Assembly: GCA_046331705.1 (NCBI GenBank)
Contig: JAXLQJ010000008.1
Coordinates: forward strand, 1-64,000
Reading direction: 5' to 3'
Length of the DNA stretch: 64,000 nt
Source of the DNA: JADJOY01 sp046331705 [NCBI: bacterium]
Lineage (GTDB): Bacteria; JADJOY01
Shown piece after piece: positions 56,300-64,000 of this stretch; within the stretch, counting starts at the first letter, position 1, and each line of letters starts with the position of its first letter. Below the pieces are notes generated by a model. That model ran no database searches, was not told the DNA's origin, and saw only the letters and a program-made list of their open reading frames with translations. The translations under genes were made by a program, and so were the position numbers.

Positions 56300-57265
56300 T
56301 CAGCCCACCGGCCAGTGGCTCGCCTGGCCCGCGAACACGATCACGAATCGGAGCGCCAAGCCGCCGAGCATCACCAGGACCGGAGCGATGGGCGTGTGCG
56401 CGACCCGGTGCGACACGGCGAGCGATTGGATGAGGAGCGGCACGACGATCCCCAAGCCCACCACCCCCACCCAGAAGATCGCGGTGAACGGCCCGCCGAG
56501 GACCAGCTCCGCCGCGGCGGCGTGCGCCGCGCTCGCGCTCGCGAGGCCGATCAAGAGCAGCGCGATGAGCACCAGCTCGGCGGCGAGGAAGAGATTGTCG
56601 ATCCGCGCCATCGCCTCGCGCTCGTCGGCCCGCGGCGAGACCCAATGGGAGAACGCGGCGCTGCTCGAGAGCCCCGAGGCGAGAAAGAGCGGCCCCAGCA
56701 GCGCGCTCGACCACAGCGGCCGCGCGCCCAGCGACGAGAGCAAGATCCCCGTGTAGATCCCGAGGCCGATCCCGACCAGGACCGCGGTGGTCGCGAACGC
56801 ACGCATCGCGGCGGGGTTCTCGACCACCGCGTCCGCGAAGCGCGCGACGGGTCTCACCCGTGCCAGCCATTCGCGCGGCGCACCCAGCACCGCTCCCAGC
56901 GCGAGCACCGGATAGACGAGGAGCAGGATCCACGCGCCCCACGACATCGGCGAACGCGGCTCGAACGTCGTGTAGAGCCGCCACACGTAGGCCTTGTGCT
57001 CGAGGTCGAGGAAGAGCGCCCCCATCCCGAGCGAGATCAACCCCAGCGCGAGCGTGAAGAACGCGCTCGAGCCGAGCGAGAGCCCGCGTGCCGAGCGCGG
57101 CGACGCCCGTCCGGCCAGGATCGCGGCCCCGGACAGCACCAGGATTCCCGCGGTGAAGCCGCCCAGGAACAAGTAGACCGGGATCTCCCAACCCCACGCC
57201 GTGAGATGGGGCTCGACCAGCGCACTGTGGGCCGTGACGTAGTGCTCGACGTAGCGCTCGCCCAT
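56300..57265 (-). CDS. NrfD/PsrC membrane subunit of the molybdoenzyme
   Basis: A 321-residue polytopic protein with about eight helices, the membrane anchor and quinone-reactive subunit of Psr/Phs/Nrf-type complexes. It begins VEPHLTAWGWEIPVYLFLGGFTAGI, the signature of the family. It sits four bases after the FeS subunit stop. Together with the upstream FeS and Mo subunits it makes a standard three-subunit complex with the catalytic part outside. Confidence 0.88.
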   Translation of the reverse strand: MGERYVEHYVTAHSALVEPHLTAWGWEIPVYLFLGGFTAGILVLSGAAILAGRASPRSARGLSLGSSAFFTLALGLISLGMGALFLDLEHKAYVWRLYTTFEPRSPMSWGAWILLLVYPVLALGAVLGAPREWLARVRPVARFADAVVENPAAMRAFATTAVLVGIGLGIYTGILLSSLGARPLWSSALLGPLFLASGLSSSAAFSHWVSPRADEREAMARIDNLFLAAELVLIALLLIGLASASAAHAAAAELVLGGPFTAIFWVGVVGLGIVVPLLIQSLAVSHRVAHTPIAPVLVMLGGLALRFVIVFAGQASHWPVG

Positions 57266-57269
57266 GGCA

Positions 57270-57809
57270 TCACCCGAGGTAGAAGATCTGCGGCTCGGTG
57301 CCGGCTTCCGGCAGCACCGCATGGTGCTCGCGGGAAGCGACCAGCCGGCTCACTTCGGAAGCGGGGTCGTCGAGATCGCCGAAGTGCATGCAATGCGTCG
57401 GGCAGACCGAGACGCACGCGGGGTCCTTGCCCTGCTCGACGCGGTGAATGCAGAAGGTGCACTTGTCGGCGTAGCCCTCGGGGTGGATGTAGCGAGCATC
57501 GTACGGGCACGAGGCGACGCAGGCCTTGCAGCCGATGCATTCGTCGTGGTTCACGAGCACCACACCGCCGAAGGAGTGGACGTGGCTCGCGCCGGTCGGG
57601 CAGCAGGCGACGCAGGGCGGCCGATCGCAGTGATTGCAGCGCTCCGACTGGATCGAGAGCGCGAGCGTCGGGAACGTCCCCGCGAGCGAGGTCGCGATCC
57701 AGTCGCGGTGCATCCCGTCGGGAGTGGAGTTCTCCGTCTTGCACGCGACGACGCAATCCATGCAGCCCACGCAGCGTCGGGTGTCGATGACCATTCCGAG
57801 GCGGGCCAT
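57270..57809 (-). CDS. Ferredoxin-like FeS subunit (PsrB/DmsB type)
   Basis: A 179-residue electron-transfer subunit with four cysteine clusters: CVGCMDCVVAC (C13, C16, C19, C23), CNHCDRPPC, CIGCKACVASC and CTFCIHRVEQGKDPAC. It passes electrons between the Mo enzyme and NrfD. No signal peptide is present, as expected for a partner carried through Tat with the catalytic subunit. It is three bases after the Mo-subunit stop. Confidence 0.92.
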   Translation of the reverse strand: MARLGMVIDTRRCVGCMDCVVACKTENSTPDGMHRDWIATSLAGTFPTLALSIQSERCNHCDRPPCVACCPTGASHVHSFGGVVLVNHDECIGCKACVASCPYDARYIHPEGYADKCTFCIHRVEQGKDPACVSVCPTHCMHFGDLDDPASEVSRLVASREHHAVLPEAGTEPQIFYLG

Positions 57810-57812
57810 GGC

Positions 57813-60026
57813 TCAGGCCTCTCTCTCGAGGGTGACGAAGTTCACGTTCATGCCGGTGCCGCCCATGAGCGGATCGGTGCGATAGCGCGTGACCAGCCCG
57901 GCATCGCTGGCGCCGCGGCCCAGTGCGCTGCGCAACATCGGCGAGGTGTGCCCGAAGCCGTGGACCAGATAGACGCAGTCGCCGCGGATCGCTTCCGTGG
58001 CGCGCACCTTCACGGGGTTGCTCAGCGCACCGTCCTGGTTCCTGAGCCGCACCCGATCCCCGGTGCGTAGCTCCATCCGTCGCGCCACGCTCGCGTTCAG
58101 CCACACGTCGTTCTCGCCGATGGCCTGCATCAGCACCGGGTTGGTCTGGGTGCGGCTGAACGAGTGCACCGGCGCCCTGCCGAAGAGCAGCCGGAACGAG
58201 CCGACCGGGCCCGCCGCGGGGCGTGTGTACCTGGGGACGGGATCGAAGCCATGGTCGGCGAGCTGCTGCGACCAGAGCTCGATCTTGCCGCTCGGCGTGG
58301 GGAACGACGGCGTCACGCCGTCCTCGAGATAGACCGGCACCGGCTTCCCGCGCACCAGCCCCTTCGCTTTCAGCTCCTCGAAATCGAGCCCCGCCGCCTG
58401 CACGCGGTGCGCGAGATATTCCTGGAGGTTCTGCCAGGGGAAGTACGCCTCGAGCCCGAGCTTTCGCGCCAGCTCGCGCGCGATCCACCAATTGGGCTTC
58501 TGATCGCCGGGTGCTTCCACCACCGGCTGGCGCAGCGCCACGAACGGCTCGCGGAAGAGCTCCACGTTGAGCTCGTCGTGGCGCTCGAGATACGTGGCCT
58601 CGGGCAGCACCACGTCCGACCAGCCCGCGATCTCGCTGCCGATCACGTCCACCGTCACCAGCAGATCGAGCTTCTGGATGGCGCGAATCGTCTCGGCTTC
58701 GTTGGGGAGCGCGTGGATGAGGTTGGTGGCGTACACGAACCAGCCGCGGATCGGATACGGCTGATCGGTGAGGGTCGCGTCGCGGATGCCGGTGGTGATC
58801 GCCTCGCTCGCGAACGGATAGCGCTTGCCGGGATTGTCGACCTTCCCTTTCGCCGACTTGGGATAGGGCGGATAGGGATACGCCGGCACGTCCATGCTGG
58901 ACGGGACGTAGAAGCCGCCCTTGCGTCCCCAGCTGCCGAGCAGCGCGTTCAAGAGCGCGACGGCGCGCCCGCGTTGGGCGTCGTCGCCGTACCAGGTGGC
59001 GTGGCGTCCCGGGTGCACCAGCGTGGCTGGCCGATGGCGCGCCATCTCGCGCGCGGTCTCGCGGATCAGCGCGGGCTCGATCCCCGTCTCCGGGTACGCC
59101 CACTCGGGCGTGTAGCGCGCGACCGAGGCGGCGAACGCATCGAAGCCGTACGCATGCTGCGTGAGGTAGTCCTCGTCGTAGCGCTTCTCCGTGACCAGCA
59201 CGTTCATCCACGCGAGCAGCAGCGCCAGATCGGTGCCCGGCCGGATGGGCAGGTAGTGCTTGGCCTTGCTGGCGGCCACCGAGAAGCGCGGATCGACGAC
59301 GATCACGCTCGCGCCGCTGCCCACCGCGTCGGCGAATTCCTGCACCTGGGTGTTGTGCATGTTCTCGCCGAGGTGCGAGCCGATCAGCACCAGGCAGCGC
59401 GCGTTGCGGATGTCGGTGCGCTCCGGCGAGCCCACGCCTTCGCCGAACGTGAGCTCGAAGCCCACGTCCCGAGGTCCGCGGCACTGAGCGAACGACGGCG
59501 CGGCGACGTTGGGTGTGCCGTACGCCTTCAGGGTGTGCTTCAAGAACGTGCCGCCGATGCCGTGACTGAAGAGCGCCACCGCCTCGGGGCCGTGCTCCGC
59601 CTTGATCTTCTGGAGCCTGTCGGCGACGTACCCGAGAGCCTCGTCCCAGGTGACCTCGGCCCAGCGCTGCGCGCCGCGCTCGCCACGCCGAAGCAGCGGC
59701 GCGCGCAAGCGGTCCGGATCGAAGTGTGCGCCGACACCGCCGGTGCCACGCGGGCAGAGCCGGCCGCGCGACAGCGGATCGTCGGGATTGCCCTCGATCT
59801 TCCAGAGCTTGCCGTCGCGCACGGTGGCGATGGCGTTGCACTTCCAGAAGCACACGTCGCAGAACGTCGGGACCGTACGCAGCCCGCGCTCGGCGGGTGC
59901 GAGCGCCGCGCTCGCGCCCGGCACGAGCCGCTCCGCCGTTCCCGCCGCCGCGGCGGCGCCGACGGTCGCGCCGCTGATCTTCAGGAAGCGTCGTCGCGAA
60001 AGCTGATCGGTGACTCGAGCCGCCAT
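57813..60026 (-). CDS. Tat-exported molybdopterin oxidoreductase (PsrA/PhsA/SoeA type)
   Basis: A 737-residue catalytic subunit. The Tat signal SRRRFLK is at residues 10-16. The FS0 cluster is C56, C59, C63 and C91. The probable Mo ligand is C182 in AQCRGPRDVGF, as in polysulfide and thiosulfate reductases rather than the Ser or Asp of DMSO reductase or nitrate reductase. The C-terminal half has the Mo-bis-MGD blocks FRLLFGRAPVHSFSRTQTN and GDRVRLRNQDG. The sulfur-transport neighbours point to a thiosulfate, polysulfide or sulfite substrate; direction cannot be read. The start gives the Tat signal directly and has GGGAGAG upstream. Confidence 0.88.
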   Translation of the reverse strand: MAARVTDQLSRRRFLKISGATVGAAAAAGTAERLVPGASAALAPAERGLRTVPTFCDVCFWKCNAIATVRDGKLWKIEGNPDDPLSRGRLCPRGTGGVGAHFDPDRLRAPLLRRGERGAQRWAEVTWDEALGYVADRLQKIKAEHGPEAVALFSHGIGGTFLKHTLKAYGTPNVAAPSFAQCRGPRDVGFELTFGEGVGSPERTDIRNARCLVLIGSHLGENMHNTQVQEFADAVGSGASVIVVDPRFSVAASKAKHYLPIRPGTDLALLLAWMNVLVTEKRYDEDYLTQHAYGFDAFAASVARYTPEWAYPETGIEPALIRETAREMARHRPATLVHPGRHATWYGDDAQRGRAVALLNALLGSWGRKGGFYVPSSMDVPAYPYPPYPKSAKGKVDNPGKRYPFASEAITTGIRDATLTDQPYPIRGWFVYATNLIHALPNEAETIRAIQKLDLLVTVDVIGSEIAGWSDVVLPEATYLERHDELNVELFREPFVALRQPVVEAPGDQKPNWWIARELARKLGLEAYFPWQNLQEYLAHRVQAAGLDFEELKAKGLVRGKPVPVYLEDGVTPSFPTPSGKIELWSQQLADHGFDPVPRYTRPAAGPVGSFRLLFGRAPVHSFSRTQTNPVLMQAIGENDVWLNASVARRMELRTGDRVRLRNQDGALSNPVKVRATEAIRGDCVYLVHGFGHTSPMLRSALGRGASDAGLVTRYRTDPLMGGTGMNVNFVTLEREA

Positions 60027-60062
60027 CGTCGTCTCTCCCCGAACCGCTCCTGCCAGGAACGG

Positions 60063-60080
60063 GAGCACGAGCCGTGCCGC
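60063..60080 (-). promoter_or_regulatory. Sigma54 -24/-12 promoter of the molybdoenzyme operon
   Basis: On the minus strand the sequence CGGCACGGCTCGTGCT has GGCAC at -24 and GTGC at -12, with exactly 10 bases between GG and GC. Transcription would begin near 60053, 27 bases before the ATG, leaving room for GGGAGAG. The first base of TGGCAC and of TTGC differ. The adjacent sigma54 activator makes it credible. Confidence 0.6.
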
Positions 60081-60140
60081 TCGACGAGCGCGACGAAATC
60101 GCCGTGGAATCCGGGAGTTGGCGCCCTCCCGGCACGGGGC

Positions 60141-60187
60141 ATGAAACGTTTCGTCAATACGAAACGTTTCATGTGAGGTGAATCGTT

Positions 60188-60190
<3 letters not shown>
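60141..60190. promoter_or_regulatory. Triple palindromic operator, probable sigma54 enhancer site
   Basis: Two arms, ATGAAACGTTTCGT (60141-60154) and ACGAAACGTTTCAT (60159-60172), form a perfect inverted repeat around CAAT, each arm itself nearly palindromic. A third site TGAATCGTTTCA (60179-60190) overlaps the activator stop codon. Centres are 18 and 19 bases apart. They lie about 105 bases upstream of the predicted start, where sigma54 enhancers usually are. GAAACGTTTC also resembles LacI-family operators, so another regulator is possible. Confidence 0.72.
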
Positions 60191-61696
<1,506 letters not shown>

Positions 61697-61724
61697 CGGA
61701 CCCACCTCGCGGATGACGACGACG

Positions 61725-63467
61725 TCACGTCGCGCCGCCTCCGCGGCAGGCCGCGGCGCGACGGCCGAGCGCTGCGGCGAAGTCGCGGTAGATCGGGCTT
61801 GGGCTCTCGTGGCAGCCGAGGCAGGCGCCCACCCGCAGGATGCGCCGCTGCTCGGCCGCGTCGAAGGGGCGAGCACCCGTGCGAGTCGAGAACGGTGGCG
61901 CCGGCGGATCGGCGAGAAAGCGCGTCCACGCATCCCGCGGGAGACCGTCGGCGGCAGGCTCGTGTCGCGGGACGAAGCGCGGCTCGGCGGCACCGAGCTC
62001 GAGCGTGCCGTCGCCGATCCCGAGAGCCACCGCCGATCGGTGGCAGCTCGCGCAGTCGCGGGCCTTTCGGCCGGTCTGGTGCGCGGCGAGCGGTGCGAAG
62101 AGCCGCCGCTCGGTGCGCTGACCGTCGTGCTCGAGGGTGAGGATCATCCCGGGGACGAACGTGGTGACGCGACCATTCCCATCGACACCGAGTGTAGGAG
62201 CGTCCGCGGAGAAGCTCCACCCGCGCTCCTCCCATTCCTCGGCATTGCTCGCCTCCCGCGTGGCGCGGGTGTGGCAGCCGAGGCAGCGCGGCGCCAGCGC
62301 GGTATGGCACGCGTCGCACGAGAGGCGCGCGTGAGCGCCGCCGTGCGGCTCCGCGCGCGGCGTGGGCGCGGGTGGGCGCGGCCGGGCGCCGCGCTTGCCG
62401 CGGACGTCGAGACGACCATCCGCGCGCACCCACGCACCGAGCAGCACGCCGCCCTGCGCGCCCGCCACGTAGCGCCGCCGGGACGCGGCCGCGCCCCACA
62501 GCGAGCGCGCGATCACCTGGCTCGCGCGATCGAGCGCCGCGAATGGCCGCACCCGTGAGTCGGGCACGCGGCCGTCGGGGGATTCCAGGTGGCAATCCAC
62601 GCAGCGCGAGCGAACCGCATCCTCCTGGTGCGCGTGCGAGCGGAAATCGCCCATGACGTCGTCGACGGTGTGGCAATCGACACAGCCGAGGCCGGCCGTG
62701 CGATGGACGTCCGCGGGGATCGACTCGAGAACGCGACCATCGGGGAGGATGCGTCGCGATCGGCCGGGCTCGGGCGAGAGCGCGGCGTGCCCGGCGTCGA
62801 GCTCGGTCCAGCCCGCGTAGCTGAGCGAGATCCTCCCCGAGCGGGAATGGCAACCGAAGCACGCGTCGTCGCCGATCCGCAGGTCGACGGCCGGGTGGCC
62901 CTCGCCCACGCGCTCGCGGAGGTGACACGCGAGGCAGCCGCCGCCGCGGCGGGAAGCGGGTTCCGCGAGACCGCGCGCGTCCTTGGGCGCGCCGAGATGA
63001 CACGTGGAGCAGAGCTCGGCGGCGTGGCGATCGGCGGCGCGCGCCGGATCGAGCGCGTCGATCCGCGCGGTCGCGCCGCCGTCGGGAGTGTCCGCCTCTG
63101 CGAAGACGAAGCGATTCACCGCCACCAGCCCGCCGTTGGTGGTCATGAGGGAGCTCGCGACGCGCGTGTACGCCTCCGCGTGGCAGCGCGCGCACGGCAT
63201 CGCGGCATTCGCGAGATCCGAGCCGGGCCAGGGCACCATGCCGGCGTGAGCGGCACCCTTCTCCGCGGCCTGCGGATCCCCGAGATGACAGGACACGCAG
63301 CCGATGCGCCTCGGATCGTGCGCCCGCCCCAGACCGTGAACGAGCGCCGCGTGACAGGGCACGCAGCGCTCCGCTGCGCGACTCGCCGTGCCGCCGAGCA
63401 GCAGCGACGCCGTCACCACCGCGGCGCGAAGCCACGCTCGCGAGCGCCCGTCCGCCGCCGAAACCAT
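61725..63467 (-). CDS. 12-haem c-type cytochrome
   Basis: A 580-residue exported cytochrome with a signal peptide (AAVVTASLLLGGTASRA). Twelve CXXCH motifs are present: CVPCH, CVSCH, CARCH, CSTCH, CLACH, CFGCH, CVDCH, CVDCH, CDACH, CLGCH, CASCH and CLGCH. They form groups of eight, two and two, with a long haem-free stretch (about residues 320-395). No membrane anchor is visible. It precedes the sigma54 activator on the same strand and may be cotranscribed. It could carry electrons to or from the molybdoenzyme; the family is not one I can name. Confidence 0.85.
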   Translation of the reverse strand: MVSAADGRSRAWLRAAVVTASLLLGGTASRAAERCVPCHAALVHGLGRAHDPRRIGCVSCHLGDPQAAEKGAAHAGMVPWPGSDLANAAMPCARCHAEAYTRVASSLMTTNGGLVAVNRFVFAEADTPDGGATARIDALDPARAADRHAAELCSTCHLGAPKDARGLAEPASRRGGGCLACHLRERVGEGHPAVDLRIGDDACFGCHSRSGRISLSYAGWTELDAGHAALSPEPGRSRRILPDGRVLESIPADVHRTAGLGCVDCHTVDDVMGDFRSHAHQEDAVRSRCVDCHLESPDGRVPDSRVRPFAALDRASQVIARSLWGAAASRRRYVAGAQGGVLLGAWVRADGRLDVRGKRGARPRPPAPTPRAEPHGGAHARLSCDACHTALAPRCLGCHTRATREASNAEEWEERGWSFSADAPTLGVDGNGRVTTFVPGMILTLEHDGQRTERRLFAPLAAHQTGRKARDCASCHRSAVALGIGDGTLELGAAEPRFVPRHEPAADGLPRDAWTRFLADPPAPPFSTRTGARPFDAAEQRRILRVGACLGCHESPSPIYRDFAAALGRRAAACRGGGAT

Positions 63468-63535
63468 CGCGTTCCCGTTGCTCGCCGCTCGAATGGCGGC
63501 AGCGCTCGCCGGCGCGCGACGCGCCCGCCTCGACC

Positions 63536-64000
63536 TCAGTCTTCCGGGCGGAAGAGCTGATCCGCGACGATCTTGAGGCCGGCCAGATCGTGGACGTCGT
63601 CGTCCAGGAAGGGCACGCGGAAGATCGGCAGGTTGCGCCGACCGACGCGGCCCTTGAGATCCTCGAGGTAGAGCGATTCGCGCTCGGCGAGGGCCTCGTG
63701 GTCTCGATAGGTCTGGGCCAGCGCCTTCAGCAGCTGGACGCCGGGGGCGGCGTCCGATTTCGACGTCTTGGGACTGGTGCGCAAGCGCTCCACGGTGCTG
63801 GCGATCCGCTTACCGTGATCGAAGGGCTCGTGGACCATGTTCACGACGAAGCCGCCGAACGGCATCTGGAGCTCGGCGAGGCGCTCGTAGAAGAAGACGC
63901 CCTCGGCGAGCGTGTCGGGGCGAGGCCCCGTGACCAAGAGGAACACCGAGTCGGGGGAACGGATCAGCTCGGCGACACGATCCGCGCGCTCGCGGAAGCC
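63536..64000 (-). CDS. ArsA-like ATPase (N-terminus outside window)
   Basis: The last 154 residues of a protein in the ArsA/GET3 anion-transporting ATPase family. The visible frame runs in from the right edge as GFRERADRVAEL and continues SVFLLVTGPRPDTLAEGVFFYERL, the switch-like region with the TGPRP motif of this family, then MPFGGFVVNMVHEP. The P-loop half lies beyond the window. An internal GTG could start a fragment, but the open frame upstream shows the gene is longer. It is 68 bases upstream of the 12-haem cytochrome on the same strand. Confidence 0.7.
   Translation of the reverse strand, partial: GFRERADRVAELIRSPDSVFLLVTGPRPDTLAEGVFFYERLAELQMPFGGFVVNMVHEPFDHGKRIASTVERLRTSPKTSKSDAAPGVQLLKALAQTYRDHEALAERESLYLEDLKGRVGRRNLPIFRVPFLDDDVHDLAGLKIVADQLFRPED

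Noticed and set aside
60040-60055. TGGCAG with a later GTTC on the minus strand, possible second sigma54 promoter
   Set aside because: The -12 element lacks GC, and the leader would be too short to hold the ribosome binding site. The site at 60063-60080 fits better.
57037-60135. Open frame of about 1030 codons across the molybdoenzyme genes
   Set aside because: A shadow frame of the Mo and FeS genes; no signal peptide, motif or start site.

Overview
This is a very GC-rich (about 70 percent by eye), gene-dense bacterial stretch. Genes are packed into runs whose starts and stops overlap by 4 bases (ATGA or GTGA), and many starts are GTG. Multiheme c-type cytochromes, a fused CcsB-CcsA haem ligase (system II), Tat-exported redox proteins, PAS histidine kinases and a sigma54 activator suggest a Gram-negative, respiratory, deltaproteobacteria-like organism (Myxococcota, Desulfobacterota or Binatota type). 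The sequence alone does not fix the taxon. No rRNA, tRNA, CRISPR array, IS element or phage gene was found.

Layout. 1-1832 (minus): start of a V-type ATPase operon that runs off the left edge. 2461-11194 (plus): an uptake [NiFe]-hydrogenase operon of the HybOABC type, led by an 11-haem cytochrome and a b-type cytochrome, with HypA, HypB and the large-subunit protease. 11399-13702: CcsBA haem ligase, which fits the cytochromes. 13722-21816: a secreted FGE-sulfatase-domain protein, then the transglutaminase/DUF2126, circularly permuted ATP-grasp/alpha-E, transglutaminase cluster, whose ATP-grasp gene carries a frameshift. 21884-35056: secreted and carbohydrate-related genes (DUF4091, sialidase-like, GH43-like lipoprotein), a repeat protein with a B-box-like partner, and a radical SAM plus glycosyltransferase cassette. 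35276-39441: a YhhN-family membrane protein and two coupled histidine kinases. 39827-52943: mixed housekeeping and accessory genes (DUF4442, esterase, chemoreceptor, solo PilC-like protein, GST, beta-propeller lipoprotein, RimO, FabG-like reductase, enoyl-CoA hydratase).

53013-63467 (minus) is the second redox locus: a 12-haem cytochrome, a sigma54 activator, then a Tat-exported molybdopterin enzyme with its FeS and NrfD subunits (Psr/Phs/Soe type), two YeeE/YedE half-transporters, a membrane-anchored rhodanese without its active-site cysteine, and a FadL-like porin. A near-perfect 32-bp palindromic site plus a -24/-12 promoter lie between activator and molybdoenzyme. This makes a self-contained, probably sulfur-linked, inducible respiratory module. 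The right edge cuts an ArsA-like ATPase.

The two redox loci are the main interest. Hydrogen oxidation on the periplasmic face can deliver electrons through HybB to quinone or, by inference, to the 11-haem cytochrome; the second locus probably reduces or oxidises a sulfur compound. Two genes (near 19,460 and 41,108) show single-base frameshifts in otherwise good coding sequence, and a third (26,511) lacks a convincing start codon, so some indel error in the assembly is possible.
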